From positions 1,984,001 through 2,048,000 of the forward strand of contig NZ_CP059067.1 in the NCBI RefSeq assembly GCF_017795745.1: 64,000 nucleotides of DNA, read 5' to 3'. This document shows positions 1 through 9,150 of the stretch, one piece after another; the stretch's first letter is position 1; every line of letters begins with the position of its first letter. Source of the DNA: Rhizobacter sp. AJA081-3 (GTDB lineage Bacteria > Pseudomonadota > Gammaproteobacteria > Burkholderiales > Burkholderiaceae_C). The position numbers and the translations under genes are program-made. Below the pieces are notes generated by a model that worked only from the letters and a program-made list of their open reading frames with translations, did not search any database and was not told the DNA's origin.

Positions 1-7
1 GACCGGG

Positions 8-1030
8 CTAGCGGCCCTGCCCCGGCATCAGGGCCAGGCGCGCTCGTGAGACAAGTGCCTCGATCATCAGCCCTGAATTCAGTGGATGCTCGGCCTGGCG
101 TGCGGCGCGAAGCAGCTCCCTGGACCATTGGCTGATCGGCGCGGTGCCGGGGCGTGCCGTCACTGCGCCTGCGGGAAAGAAGCGCGGCGCCGCACCGACG
201 CTCACGCTGAGAACGTCGTGGCAGAGCTTCTGCAATGCATCGACGACACGAGCGATCGGCCAGCCCGTCAGCGGCGCGGCGTCTCCTTGCGCCACGATCG
301 CCGGCAGGCGCGCCCACAGCTTGGCGTCCAGGCCTTCGCGTACCCATTCCAATGCATCCAGCGGCTGGCCGCCGGCGGCCGCGAGCACGACCTCCGCCGA
401 GGCCACACCCTGCCCGGCCAACCAGGCGGTGGCCTGCACCGGGTCCGGCAGTGCCAAGCCGAGCGCCTGGCAACGGCTGCGGATGGTCGGCAGCAGCGAC
501 TGAGGCGCCGAACTGCTCAGGATGAAGCGCGCCGTGCCGGCGGGCTCCTCGAGCGTCTTCAGCAGGGCGTTGGCCGAGATGCCGTTCATGCGCTCGGCCG
601 GGTGCAGCACGACGACCTTGCCGGCGTTTCGCGCCGGCGTCGTCTGTGCAAATGCGACGGCAGCGCGAACGGCCTCGACCTTGATCTCCTTGCTGGGCTG
701 GCGGGTCTTGCTGCCGGTCTCGGGCGCTTCCGCCTCCGGGTCGCCGACCGTCCAGCCCAGTGGCCCTTGCAGCGCCTCGGGCAGCAGCACGAGCAGGTCC
801 GGGTGCGAGCGTGCCTGCACCAGCCGGCACGAAGAGCAGGTACCGCACGGGCGGCGAGCGCCGGCGTCGGCATCGCACAGCCAGGCCTGCGCCAGCGTCA
901 GCGACAGCTGCCATTGGCCGATGCCCTGCGGCCCATGGATCAGCACGGCGTGGCCACGCTGCGTGCGCAGCGCCGTGTCCAGCCAGTCGCCCAACCAGGG
1001 CAGTGGCAGCGCGCCGTCCGTGCCTACCAT
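8..1030 (-). CDS. holB: DNA polymerase III subunit delta' (clamp loader)
   Basis: Clamp-loader delta' subunit, which with delta and tau/gamma opens and loads the beta sliding clamp during replication. The N-terminal AAA+ fold shows a degenerate P-loop (GPQGIGQ, residues 33-39) without the usual GKS/T, as expected for delta', which does not hydrolyse ATP. Four cysteines (52, 62, 65, 68) form the family's zinc module. The [10 protein letters not shown] stretch and the IRSRCQ sensor-1 motif follow. At 340 aa it is of normal length; the insert around residues 95-115 (acidic, then Lys-rich) is typical of beta-proteobacteria. The ATG overlaps the last 7 bases of tmk (ATGGTAG), so the two are translationally coupled in a mltG-tmk-holB run on this strand. 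Confidence 0.95.
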   Translation of the reverse strand: MVGTDGALPLPWLGDWLDTALRTQRGHAVLIHGPQGIGQWQLSLTLAQAWLCDADAGARRPCGTCSSCRLVQARSHPDLLVLLPEALQGPLGWTVGDPEAEAPETGSKTRQPSKEIKVEAVRAAVAFAQTTPARNAGKVVVLHPAERMNGISANALLKTLEEPAGTARFILSSSAPQSLLPTIRSRCQALGLALPDPVQATAWLAGQGVASAEVVLAAAGGQPLDALEWVREGLDAKLWARLPAIVAQGDAAPLTGWPIARVVDALQKLCHDVLSVSVGAAPRFFPAGAVTARPGTAPISQWSRELLRAARQAEHPLNSGLMIEALVSRARLALMPGQGR

Positions 1031-1635
1031 CCGCGCCTCACGAGCTCGGCGTCGATCTGTGCCCAGACGGCCTCGCGCTCGAGCGAGGAATCGATGCGCA
1101 CGAAGCGGCCCGGGTCGGCCGCCATGCGAGCTGCATACCCTGCCCGCACCCGATCGAAGAAGGCGATGTCTTCGCTCTCGAAGCGGTCGGCGGCTCGCGC
1201 TGCGGCGCGGCGACGGGCCGCTTCCGCAGCGGGCAGGTCGAGCCAGAAGGTGAGCTGCGGCTGCAAGTCCCCGTGCACCCAGCGCTCCAGCTGGGCGAGT
1301 ACCTGGGCATCGAAGCCGCGGCCGCCACCCTGGTAGGCGAAGGTCGCATCGGTGAATCGGTCGCAGACCACGGTGGCATTGCGGGCCAATGCAGGCGCGA
1401 CGAGCTGCTGCACATGGTCGCGCCGCGCAGCGAACACGAGCAAGGCCTCGGTGAGTGCATCCATCGGGGCATGCAGCACCAGCTCGCGCAGTTTCTCGGC
1501 CAGTTCGGTGCCGCCGGGCTCGCGTGTGCGAACGACCTCGGCACCACGCTCGCGCAGCCGTTGCGCCAGCGCGACGATGTGGGTGGACTTGCCGGCGCCG
1601 TCGATGCCTTCGAAGGTGATGAAGCGGCCGCTCAC
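1024..1635 (-). CDS. tmk: thymidylate kinase
   Basis: Phosphorylates dTMP to dTDP in dTTP synthesis. The 203-aa product opens with the Walker A loop [10 protein letters not shown] (residues 9-18), followed by the [11 protein letters not shown] segment and the DRF/YQGGGRG substrate-binding region, in the order seen in bacterial thymidylate kinases. The start is a GTG at 1635: it places the P-loop at the usual distance from the N-terminus, whereas the in-frame extension upstream is Arg/Ser-rich, has no family similarity and would run into mltG. It starts 16 bases after the mltG stop and overlaps holB by 7 bases, consistent with one mltG-tmk-holB transcript. Confidence 0.95.
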   Translation of the reverse strand: MSGRFITFEGIDGAGKSTHIVALAQRLRERGAEVVRTREPGGTELAEKLRELVLHAPMDALTEALLVFAARRDHVQQLVAPALARNATVVCDRFTDATFAYQGGGRGFDAQVLAQLERWVHGDLQPQLTFWLDLPAAEAARRRAAARAADRFESEDIAFFDRVRAGYAARMAADPGRFVRIDSSLEREAVWAQIDAELVRRGW

Positions 1636-1651
1636 GCGTTGTGCTGGGGGC

Positions 1652-2644
1652 CTAGCGGCCGCGCTGGTACTTGTTGACCGCGCGATTATGCTCGGCGAGC
1701 GTCTCGCTGAACTCGCTGCTGCCGTCGCCGCGCGCGACGAAGTAGAGCGCCTTCGAGGCCTCGGGCTTGACCGTCGCGCGCAGCGACGCCGCACCCGGCA
1801 TGGCGATGGGCGTGGGCGGCAAGCCCGGACGCGTGTAGGTGTTGTAGGGCGTGTCGGTCTGCAGGTCGCGCTTGCGCAGGTTGCCGTCGAAAGCCTCGCC
1901 CAGGCCGTAGATCACCGTCGGGTCGGTCTGCAGCGGCATGCCGATGCGCAGGCGGTTCACGAACACGGCCGCAATGCGTGCGCGCTCGGCCGCTGCGCCG
2001 GTTTCCTTCTCGACGATCGAAGCCAGCGTCAGCGCCTCGTCCGGTGTGCGCAGCGGAAGGTCGGGCGCGCGGGCGGCCCAGGCCTCGTCGACACGCTGGC
2101 GCATGGCACGCAAGGCGCGCTTGAGCACGGCGAGGTCGGCGCTGCCCTTGCTGTAGGCGTAGGTGTCCGGATAGAAGCGCCCTTCCGGGGCCACGCCTGG
2201 CTGCCCGAGCGCCTCCATGATCTGAGCGTCGCTCATCGCGGCGGTGGTCGGCTTCAGCGCGTCGGCCTTGGCGAGCTCGGCGCGGAACTGCCGGAAGGTC
2301 CAGCCTTCGATCAGGCGCACCGTGGCCAGCGTCTCGTCGCCGCGCACCATCTTCTCGAGCAGGGTGACGGGTGTCGTGCCGGCGCCGATCTCGTAACTGC
2401 CGGCGCGGATGCGCTTGGCCTTGCCCGACCAGCGGAACCACTCGTACAGCGCCCAGCGAGGCGCCTGCACGCCGGCACGGACCCAGCCTTGGGCGATGTC
2501 GCGCGGCAGTTCGCCTTGCTCGATCGACAGCTCGACCGTCTCGCCCGACAGCTTCAGCGGCTGCTGCAGCCACCACGCTGCCGCGCCGGCGGCACCGAGC
2601 GCAACGATGACCAGCACGACGACGAGGCGGATGATCCACTTCAT
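1652..2644 (-). CDS. mltG: endolytic transglycosylase MltG (YceG family)
   Basis: Inner-membrane lytic transglycosylase that cleaves nascent glycan strands and so limits their length. A single N-terminal membrane segment (residues about 5-25) precedes a periplasmic YceG domain with a LysM-like part and the catalytic IVEKET motif near residues 210-215, then VNRL and DPTVIYG signatures. Length is 330 aa, near the family norm. The ATG at 2644 is chosen because it directly precedes the membrane segment; the frame stays open far upstream but that part is antisense to ygfZ. It is the first gene of a three-gene run with tmk and holB, a pairing common in many bacteria. Confidence 0.95.
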   Translation of the reverse strand: MKWIIRLVVVLVIVALGAAGAAAWWLQQPLKLSGETVELSIEQGELPRDIAQGWVRAGVQAPRWALYEWFRWSGKAKRIRAGSYEIGAGTTPVTLLEKMVRGDETLATVRLIEGWTFRQFRAELAKADALKPTTAAMSDAQIMEALGQPGVAPEGRFYPDTYAYSKGSADLAVLKRALRAMRQRVDEAWAARAPDLPLRTPDEALTLASIVEKETGAAAERARIAAVFVNRLRIGMPLQTDPTVIYGLGEAFDGNLRKRDLQTDTPYNTYTRPGLPPTPIAMPGAASLRATVKPEASKALYFVARGDGSSEFSETLAEHNRAVNKYQRGR

Positions 2645-2719
2645 CGGCGCAGACCACCCTGGCCGATGCCGTGAAACCCCAGTGCGAAGCAATTCATGGC
2701 GGCTGATGATAATCGGGGC

Positions 2720-3643
2720 ATGGAACACACCCTCGATACCAATGGTGTCGTGCGTCTGGCCCACTGGGGCGTGATCCGCGCCCGAGGGGCCGACGCCGCC
2801 CGCTTCCTCCATGGCCAGCTCACCAGCGACATGCTGAACCTGGGCCCTGGCCGCGCCGTGCCGGCCGGCTTCTGCTCCGCCAAGGGCAGGCTGCAGGCCA
2901 GTTTCATCGTGTGGGCAGGCGAGGCCGACGAGATCCTGCTGGCCTGCTCGGCGAGCCTGCTCGCGCCGACGCTCAAGCGGCTGTCGATGTTCGTGATGCG
3001 TGCGCAATGCAAGCTCGACGACGCCACCGCGGAGCTGCCGCTGCACGGTCTGGCCGGCCCGGCTGCTCTGGCCCTGCTGGGCGACGCGCAGCCGTGGGAG
3101 TGCCGGCGCAGCGAAGCCGGCACGGCGATCCGCCTGCCCGATGCCCAGGGTGTTCCGCGTGCCTTGCTGGCTGGCACTTCGCCTTCCGGCGTGGCGCCGC
3201 TGGACGCGGACAGCTGGCGCTGGCTCGAGGTGAGCAGCGGCGTTCCCGTCATCGAGGCTGCGACGGTCGACCAGTTCGTGCCGCAGATGGTGAACCTCGA
3301 ACTGATCGGCGGCGTGGACTTCAAGAAAGGTTGTTATCCCGGCCAGGAGGTGGTGGCGCGCAGCCAGTACCGCGGCACGCTGAAGCGCCGCATGTTCCTG
3401 TTCGACGTCCCGGCGGCGGCGCAACCCGGCCAGGAACTGTTCCACAGTGCCGACCCCGGCCAGCCGGCCGGTCTGATTGCCAACGCCGCGCCGTCGCCCG
3501 CCGGCGGCTCGCGCGTCCTCGCCGAGGTCAAGCTCGTCGCCCTGGACGAGGGCAGCCTGCACCTGGGCTCGGCCGACGGGCCCGTGCTGACGCGGCGCGA
3601 ACTGCCCTACGCGGTGCCAACGGAAAGCGCCGCGCCCGCCTGA
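2720..3643 (+). CDS. ygfZ: folate-binding protein YgfZ (iron-sulfur cluster maintenance)
   Basis: Folate-dependent protein of the GcvT-like fold that supports repair or maintenance of certain Fe-S enzymes. The diagnostic KGCYPGQE motif is at residues 203-210, with Cys205 the conserved functional cysteine, followed by ARSQYRG. Length 307 aa. The ATG at 2720 is preferred over an in-frame one 24 bases upstream because the protein then begins at the conserved region. A GATAAT hexamer at 2708-2713, six bases before this ATG, could be a -10 element giving a transcript with almost no leader. Divergent from mltG with a 75-base gap. Confidence 0.93.
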   Translation: MEHTLDTNGVVRLAHWGVIRARGADAARFLHGQLTSDMLNLGPGRAVPAGFCSAKGRLQASFIVWAGEADEILLACSASLLAPTLKRLSMFVMRAQCKLDDATAELPLHGLAGPAALALLGDAQPWECRRSEAGTAIRLPDAQGVPRALLAGTSPSGVAPLDADSWRWLEVSSGVPVIEAATVDQFVPQMVNLELIGGVDFKKGCYPGQEVVARSQYRGTLKRRMFLFDVPAAAQPGQELFHSADPGQPAGLIANAAPSPAGGSRVLAEVKLVALDEGSLHLGSADGPVLTRRELPYAVPTESAAPA

Positions 3644-3711
3644 TGGCGGCTGCGGCAGACGGCACGGCAAAAGGTCACGACCGGGCTTCCCTGGGGACAG
3701 CCGGCCAGCCC

Positions 3712-4017
3712 ATGCGAGAGCTGTTCATCTACTATCGATCGCGCGTCGAATGCGAAGCCGAGGTGGCTGCGCAAGTACGCGGATTCCAGGCGCATCTCAT
3801 GCTCGAGCATCCGACCCTGGTGGCGCGACTGCTGCGCCGGCCGGAGGCGAAGGATGGGTTGCTGACCTGGATGGAAACCTACGCCTTCGCCACGATGAAT
3901 CCCGACCGCGCCATCGATGCCCCACTGCAGCAGCAGATCGAAGCGTCTGCCGCGTGTCTTCGCGGCCTGATCGAAGGCGAGCGCCACACCGAGGTCTTCA
4001 TCCCATGTGCCTGCTGA
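3712..4017 (+). CDS. DUF4936 family protein
   Basis: Small cytoplasmic protein of 101 aa beginning MRELFIYYRSR, which fits the DUF4936 family of beta-proteobacteria; function unknown. No signal peptide or membrane segment. It holds a conserved-looking LLTWMETYA stretch near the middle and ends in CAC. It lies 68 bases downstream of ygfZ and its last 13 bases overlap the start of the NRDE-family gene (ATG inside the final codons), so it is co-translated with that gene. An earlier in-frame ATG at 3643 exists but would add 23 low-complexity residues. Confidence 0.75.
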   Translation: MRELFIYYRSRVECEAEVAAQVRGFQAHLMLEHPTLVARLLRRPEAKDGLLTWMETYAFATMNPDRAIDAPLQQQIEASAACLRGLIEGERHTEVFIPCAC

Positions 4018-4973
4018 CGCTGGCTCTCGACGAAAACCGGCGCTTCCCGCTGGTCATCGCCGCCAACCGCGACGAGTTCTTCGCGCGACCGGCCTCTCGC
4101 CTGGCCTGGTGGACGCCGGAGCCCGGTGCCACGCAGATCCTCGGTGGCCGCGACCTCGATGCCGGCGGCACCTGGCTGGGGCTGACCGCGGAAGGACGCC
4201 TGGCGATGCTCACCAATGTGCGCGATCCGTCTCGGCACGACCCGTCGGCGCCGTCGCGCGGCCGCATCGTGCCGGAGTGGCTGGCGGCCCGCGAGCGTGT
4301 CGACCGGTTCTGGATGCGCACCGCGCTGGCCGGCTACAACGGCTTCAACCTCATCGCCGCGGATTTCTCTCTGGGCGAGTGCTACTGGGCCAGCAACACC
4401 GGCAGCCATCCGCTGCGGCTCGAGCGCGGCGTCTACGGCATCTCCAACGCCGGGCTGGATACACCTTGGCCGAAGGTGCTCTCGCTGAAGTCGCGCACGC
4501 GGGAGGCGATCACGCAGTCCGGCTCGGTCGACGAACTCGCGAACAGGCTGTTCGAGGCGCTGTCCGACCGCCAGATGCCGTCCGACGACGAACTGCCCGA
4601 GACCGGGGTGGGGCTGGAGCGCGAACGTTTGCTGGCGCCGGCCTTCATCCGCTCGCCCGACCAGAGCTACGGTACACGTTGCTCCACGCTGATCATCACC
4701 GAGCGCGTGAATCGCCACAACGTGACGCACGTGCTCGAGCGCAGCTTTGCCTCGCATGGTGGCGTGGCGCTGCTGCGCCGGGCCACGCTGAACCACTGGC
4801 CGCCGCGCTACAACGCGGGCGACGCAGTGCCGGCGGTGCAAGGCGGCGTGGTCTCCGAGTCCGAGATCGACGGGGTGTCGGCCACCGCGACGGTGCGCCG
4901 CACCCGGGTGCGCAGCCTGTTGCGGCCCGAACCGAAGCGCCGCCGCGGGGCACCCGTCTCCGGCTCAGCCTGA
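4005..4973 (+). CDS. NRDE family protein (TANGO2 homologue)
   Basis: Member of the NRDE/TANGO2 family. The protein starts MCLLTLALDE, which puts Cys at position 2 as a possible N-terminal-nucleophile residue after Met removal, and carries the naming motif ANRDEF near residues 22-27. Further family segments are GGRDLDAGGTWLGL and FNLIAAD. Length 322 aa, somewhat longer than many bacterial members because of a C-terminal tail rich in Arg. The biochemical role is not settled; eukaryotic TANGO2 has been linked to haem or lipid handling. The start lies inside the end of the DUF4936 gene, indicating coupled translation. Confidence 0.85.
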   Translation: MCLLTLALDENRRFPLVIAANRDEFFARPASRLAWWTPEPGATQILGGRDLDAGGTWLGLTAEGRLAMLTNVRDPSRHDPSAPSRGRIVPEWLAARERVDRFWMRTALAGYNGFNLIAADFSLGECYWASNTGSHPLRLERGVYGISNAGLDTPWPKVLSLKSRTREAITQSGSVDELANRLFEALSDRQMPSDDELPETGVGLERERLLAPAFIRSPDQSYGTRCSTLIITERVNRHNVTHVLERSFASHGGVALLRRATLNHWPPRYNAGDAVPAVQGGVVSESEIDGVSATATVRRTRVRSLLRPEPKRRRGAPVSGSA

Positions 4974-4977
4974 TCGG

Positions 4978-5835
4978 CTAAAGCGCCCGCACCATCTCGA
5001 TGTGCGGTATGCCGGCTTCCTCGAACTCCGGGCCACGCGGCGCGAAGCCGGCGCGCGAATAGAACGGCGCAGCGCTCGACTGCGCATGAAGCAGCACTTC
5101 GCGGTCGCCGCGCGCCCGCGCTGCCTTCATCAGCGCTTCCAGCACGTGGCGGCCCACACCGCTGCCGCGCAGGCTCTGGCTGACCGCCATGCGGCCGATC
5201 TTCGCCACGCCGGGCACATGCTGCAGCAGCCGGCCGGTGGCCAGCGGCAGCCCGAAGCGGTTGTAGGCGACGGCGTGAACGCAGGAGGCGTCGGCGACGT
5301 CCCACTCCATTTCGGCGGGGATTCGCTGCTCTTCGACGAACACCGCGGTGCGGATCGCGCTGGCCTCGCGGCCGAGTTCTTCCCAGCCGCCCACGCGGAC
5401 GTCGACCATGCCCTGCCCGGCCTCGAAACCCTGCAGCACGTCGCGCAGGCTCTGCGGCACGGGCCTCGAAGTCTGCGTGTGCGGGTCGGCGAAGACGTAG
5501 ACCAGTTCGCCGTTGATCAGCGGCTCGTCGCCGCGGAACACCGCGCCCTCGAACAGCAGCGAAGAGTTGCCGATCCGGCCACAGCGCATGCCGATCTCGA
5601 GCTGGTCGTCGTAGCGCGCCGACCCGTGGTACTCGACGGTGGCCTTGCGCACGTAGAGATCGCCGCCGAGTGATTCCATCGTCTGTGCGTAGGGCAAGGC
5701 CAGCGCACGCCAGTAGCCGGCGACGGCGGTGTCGAAGTACATCAGGTAGTGCGCATTGAAGACGATCTTCTGCGCATCGATCTCGGCCCAGCGCACGCGC
5801 AGGCGGTCGAAGAAGCGGAACTCGGTGCGTTTCAT
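4978..5835 (-). CDS. fusion of YbgC/FadM-type acyl-CoA thioesterase and GNAT acetyltransferase
   Basis: Two-domain protein of 285 aa. Residues 1 to about 138 form a hot-dog thioesterase of the YbgC/FadM type, with the WAEIDAQKIVFNAHYLMYFD signature in which Asp20 is the likely catalytic residue. Residues about 145-285 form a GNAT N-acetyltransferase with the acetyl-CoA-binding loop SQSLRGSGVGRH (219-230) and a C-terminal FYSRAGF strand. There is no stop or frameshift at the join. Both halves bind acyl-CoA, so one may hydrolyse and the other transfer an acyl group, but substrates cannot be read from sequence. Its ATG overlaps the stop of the upstream esterase gene by four bases (ATGA). Confidence 0.87.
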   Translation of the reverse strand: MKRTEFRFFDRLRVRWAEIDAQKIVFNAHYLMYFDTAVAGYWRALALPYAQTMESLGGDLYVRKATVEYHGSARYDDQLEIGMRCGRIGNSSLLFEGAVFRGDEPLINGELVYVFADPHTQTSRPVPQSLRDVLQGFEAGQGMVDVRVGGWEELGREASAIRTAVFVEEQRIPAEMEWDVADASCVHAVAYNRFGLPLATGRLLQHVPGVAKIGRMAVSQSLRGSGVGRHVLEALMKAARARGDREVLLHAQSSAAPFYSRAGFAPRGPEFEEAGIPHIEMVRAL

Positions 5836-6770
5836 GGCTCGAAGGCCCTCCTCAATGCATCCCCGGCGGCGGCCTGCGCATGGCGGGCCTCGTCGAGCAC
5901 GCGGCCCATCTTGATGAAATCATGCGTCATGCCGCGGTACAACTCCAGAGAGACTTCGACGCCAGCCAGGCGCAGGCGGTCGGCATAGGCCAGACCCTCG
6001 TCGCACAGGGGGTCGCACTCGGCCAGCAGCAGGCAGGCGGGCGCCACGCCGTCGAGCGAGTCGGCATTCAGCGGCGCGAAACGCCAGTCGCTGCGCTGCG
6101 AGCGGTCGATGTACTGCTCGAAGAACCATTCGATGGTCACGGCGTCGAGCAGGAAGCCGTTGGCGAACAGCTTGTGCGTCGCGGTGTCGGCATGCGCCGT
6201 CGTGCCCGGCGTGATCAGCAACTGCGCGCGCAGAGGCAGGCCGTGGTCGCGCGACAGGATCGCCGCCACTGCGGCGAGCGTTCCGCCGGCGCTGTCGCCG
6301 CCGACGGCCAGGCGTTCGCTGTCGAAGCCCAGCGATGCGCCCTGCTCGCGCAGCCAGCGCAGTGCGGCCCAGGTGTCGTCGACGGCGGTCGGGAAGCGGT
6401 GCTCGGGTGCCAGCCGATAGTCCAGCGCCAGAACCTGCGCGCCGCTGAGCAGCGCGAGCTGGCGGCACAGGCTGTCGTGCGTCTCCAGGCCGCCGATCGT
6501 GAAGCCGCCGCCGTGCAGGTAGAGCAGCGTTCCGCGTGGCGTACCCACGGGCCAGTAGCGCCGCGCGGCCAGCTCGGTGCCATCGGCGCCGGGCACGCGC
6601 AGATCTTCGACCCGATCGAGTCGCGCCCGCGGCAGGTCCAGCACCTCGGCGCCGGCCACGTAGGCGGCACGGGCCTGCTCGGCAGACAGGGTGTGGAATG
6701 CCGGCCGCTTGGCACGCCGGATGCGCTCCAGCACGCCGGCCATGCGCGGGGTCAGAAGATGGGTGCTCAT
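5832..6770 (-). CDS. alpha/beta hydrolase of the hormone-sensitive-lipase family (esterase)
   Basis: Cytoplasmic esterase of the HSL (bacterial family IV) group, 312 aa. The oxyanion-hole motif HGGG is at residues 86-89, the nucleophile elbow GDSAG puts Ser at 160, and AECDPL and MTHDFIK supply the Asp and His of the triad. Family members hydrolyse short-chain acyl esters; the natural substrate is not evident. The ATG at 6770 is preferred over a GTG at 6791. It is translationally coupled (ATGA overlap) to the thioesterase-GNAT fusion downstream and diverges from the alcohol dehydrogenase with a 72-base gap. Confidence 0.88.
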   Translation of the reverse strand: MSTHLLTPRMAGVLERIRRAKRPAFHTLSAEQARAAYVAGAEVLDLPRARLDRVEDLRVPGADGTELAARRYWPVGTPRGTLLYLHGGGFTIGGLETHDSLCRQLALLSGAQVLALDYRLAPEHRFPTAVDDTWAALRWLREQGASLGFDSERLAVGGDSAGGTLAAVAAILSRDHGLPLRAQLLITPGTTAHADTATHKLFANGFLLDAVTIEWFFEQYIDRSQRSDWRFAPLNADSLDGVAPACLLLAECDPLCDEGLAYADRLRLAGVEVSLELYRGMTHDFIKMGRVLDEARHAQAAAGDALRRAFEP

Positions 6771-6842
6771 GAACGCGGCGCAGTCTGCCACATCGGGCTG
6801 TCCCGCTTGCGCAGGCGAGCGCCACGCCTACACTCCCGCGCC

Positions 6843-7991
6843 ATGGCCTTCATCAACTACATCACCCAGATCCAGCTCGACTTCGGCGCCGTGAAGCTGC
6901 TGCCGCAGGAGTGCGAACGCATCGGCATGCGCCGTCCGCTGGTCGTCACCGATGCGGGCGTGCGCGCGGCCGGCGTGCTCGACAAGGCGCTTGCCGCACT
7001 GGGCGAATTGCCCCACGCGGTATTCGACCAGACACCCTCCAACCCGACCGAGGCGGCCGTTCGCGCCGCGGTGCAGGCGTACCGAAGCGGCCAGTGCGAC
7101 GGGCTGATCGCCGTGGGCGGCGGATCCAGCATCGACCTGGCCAAGGGCGTGGCCATCGCCGCGACGCACGATGGCGCGCTGAAGACCTACGCCACCATCG
7201 AAGGCGGCAGCCCGAAGATCAGCGAGCGTGTCGCACCGCTGATCGCCGTGCCCACCACCGCAGGCACCGGCAGCGAGGTGGCGCGCGGCGCCATCGTCAT
7301 CGTCGACGACGGCCGCAAGCTCGGCTTCCACAGCTGGCACCTCGTGCCCAGGGCGGCGATCTGCGACCCCGAGCTCACCCTCGGCCTGCCGCCGCAGCTG
7401 ACCGCGGCCACCGGCATGGATGCCATTGCGCACTGCCTGGAGACCTTCATGGCGCCCGCGGTGAACCCCCCGGCCGATGGCATCGGACTGGACGGCCTGG
7501 AGCGTGGCTGGGCGAACATCGAGCGCGCCACGCGCAACGGCAGCGACCGCGAGGCGCGCTGGCAGATGATGAGTGCCAGCATGCAGGGCGCCATGGCTTT
7601 CCAGAAGGGCCTCGGCTGCGTGCACAGCCTGAGCCACAGCCTCGGCGGCGTGAATCCGCGCCTGCACCACGGCACGCTCAACGCGGTGTTCCTGCCCGCG
7701 GTGATCCGCTTCAACGCGCCGGCGGAATCGATGGTGCGCGACCGCCGCCTGGCGCGCCTGGCGCATGCCATGGGCCTGGCCGGCTGCGACAGCCGCGGCA
7801 CCGAGATCGCCGAGGCCGTGCGCGAGATGAACGTGCGCCTGGGCCTGCCATCGGGACTGCGCGCGATGGGTGTCGGCCCCGAGCTCTATGAGCGCATCAT
7901 CGACGGGGCCATGGCCGACCACTGCCACAAGACCAACCCGCGCATCGCCACGCGCGACGAGTATCGGCAGATGCTCGAAGAATCCATGTGA
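6843..7991 (+). CDS. iron-containing alcohol dehydrogenase
   Basis: Group III (Fe-dependent) alcohol dehydrogenase, 382 aa, NAD(P)-linked. The nucleotide-binding GGGSSIDLAKG and the VPTTAGTGSE stretch are present, as are the metal-binding segments DAIAHCLETF and CVHSLSHSLGG and a later His-rich NPRLHHGT. The ATG at 6843 gives the usual N-terminus leading into QLDFGAVKLLP. It is monocistronic by position: divergent from the esterase and convergent with rpoS. Alcohol substrate unknown. No defect seen. Confidence 0.88.
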   Translation: MAFINYITQIQLDFGAVKLLPQECERIGMRRPLVVTDAGVRAAGVLDKALAALGELPHAVFDQTPSNPTEAAVRAAVQAYRSGQCDGLIAVGGGSSIDLAKGVAIAATHDGALKTYATIEGGSPKISERVAPLIAVPTTAGTGSEVARGAIVIVDDGRKLGFHSWHLVPRAAICDPELTLGLPPQLTAATGMDAIAHCLETFMAPAVNPPADGIGLDGLERGWANIERATRNGSDREARWQMMSASMQGAMAFQKGLGCVHSLSHSLGGVNPRLHHGTLNAVFLPAVIRFNAPAESMVRDRRLARLAHAMGLAGCDSRGTEIAEAVREMNVRLGLPSGLRAMGVGPELYERIIDGAMADHCHKTNPRIATRDEYRQMLEESM

Positions 7992-8043
7992 GTCGAAGCA
8001 GGCGCTGGCCAGCGCCGGGCCGCCCCCAAGCGGCCGGCGAACA

Positions 8044-8080
8044 CCCTCGGCGGGTGTCTGCGGTACGCCGCGGCCGAGGG
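8044..8080. terminator. hairpin between convergent adh and rpoS, possible bidirectional terminator
   Basis: CCCTCGGC (8044-8051) pairs with GCCGAGGG (8073-8080), enclosing a GCGG-TACG-CCGC inner stem; an alternative stem ACACCC/GGGTGT overlaps its left arm. It fills the 90-base gap between two converging genes. Neither side has a proper U-tract, so termination is inferred from position and stem strength only. Confidence 0.4.
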
Positions 8081-8081
8081 T

Positions 8082-9125
8082 TCAAAACACCGAGTCGCGG
8101 TCGATGCCATTGCGCAGCATGCGGCGCTTGAGCTTGAGCAGCGCCTCCTGCTGGATCTGCCGGATGCGTTCGCGCGTGAGGCCGAGCCGCTCGGCCAGCA
8201 CCTCGAGTGTCTCCGGCTCGCGGTCGCGAAGGCCATAGCGGCCGGCAAGCACCTCGCGCTCGCGATCGTTCAACTCGTCGAGACCGTGTTCCAGCAGCCG
8301 ATCGACTTCGTTCGAGAGCGTCAGGCTCATCGGATCGCTCGAGCCATCGTCGGCCACGCTGTCGAGCAGCGATTCGGAGCCGCCGTCCGCCGGGTTGCGG
8401 TCCAGCGGTGCGTCCAGTGAGGCGGGCTGTTCGGCGAAGCGCAGCAGGTCGACGACCTCCTGTACCGGCCGGCCGACCGCGGCCGCCACATCCTCGACAC
8501 GCACCTGGCGTTCGCTCTCGGTGCCGTCGGGCATGCGGGCCTCCAGCGCGCGCCTGGCCTTCAGCACCTGGTTCAGCTCGCGCACCACGTGCACCGGCAG
8601 TCGCACCAACCGGGCCTGGTGCATGATCGCGCGCTCGATGCTCTGGCGGATCCACCACGAGGCATAGGTCGAGAAGCGGAAGCCGCGCTCCGGCTCGAAC
8701 TTGCCGATCGCGTGCATGAGGCCCAGGTTGCCCTCCTCGATCAGGTCGGGCATCGGCAGCCCGCGGCCGAGATAGTTCTTGGCGATGCTGACGACCAGGC
8801 GCAGGTTGTGCTCGATCATCGCCTGGCGCGCCTCGAAGTCGCCCTGGCGCGCCCGCGTGGCGGTCTCGAACTCCTGCTGCGGCGTCAGCAGCGGCGCGCG
8901 GCGGATCTCGCGCAGGTAGGTCTGCAGCGTGTTGCCGACTTCACCCTCGCCTGCGGCGAGATCGGCAATGCGAGGTTCGATCAGTGGGGGGCCGTCGGCG
9001 CCGTCCGCGGCATCGGCATCGGGCGGCTCAGCCTCGAAGCCGTCGGCCGCATGCAGCGCGTGGCCGTTGTGGGGCGGCGGCGGGCTGACCGATGTCCCGT
9101 CGAGCGATGTGCGCTTTCTGGGCAT
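8082..9125 (-). CDS. rpoS: RNA polymerase sigma factor RpoS
   Basis: Stationary-phase and general-stress sigma factor, 347 aa. After an acidic, Pro/Ala-rich tail of about 60 residues come region 1.2 ([10 protein letters not shown]-like), region 2 with the [13 protein letters not shown] and [12 protein letters not shown] signatures of -10 recognition, region 3, and region 4 with the helix-turn-helix [13 protein letters not shown] that reads -35 elements. The RIEP-like PRIADL beginning and its place directly after nlpD identify it as RpoS rather than the housekeeping factor. In enterobacteria the main rpoS promoter lies inside nlpD, and the same could apply here since only 25 bases separate the genes. 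Confidence 0.95.
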   Translation of the reverse strand: MPRKRTSLDGTSVSPPPPHNGHALHAADGFEAEPPDADAADGADGPPLIEPRIADLAAGEGEVGNTLQTYLREIRRAPLLTPQQEFETATRARQGDFEARQAMIEHNLRLVVSIAKNYLGRGLPMPDLIEEGNLGLMHAIGKFEPERGFRFSTYASWWIRQSIERAIMHQARLVRLPVHVVRELNQVLKARRALEARMPDGTESERQVRVEDVAAAVGRPVQEVVDLLRFAEQPASLDAPLDRNPADGGSESLLDSVADDGSSDPMSLTLSNEVDRLLEHGLDELNDREREVLAGRYGLRDREPETLEVLAERLGLTRERIRQIQQEALLKLKRRMLRNGIDRDSVF

Positions 9126-9150
9126 GGTCGAGGCCTTTCGCGGGTCGCCG

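Noticed and set aside
2645-3670. Extension of mltG by about 340 codons
   Set aside because: It lies antisense to ygfZ and would put the membrane anchor in the middle of the protein.
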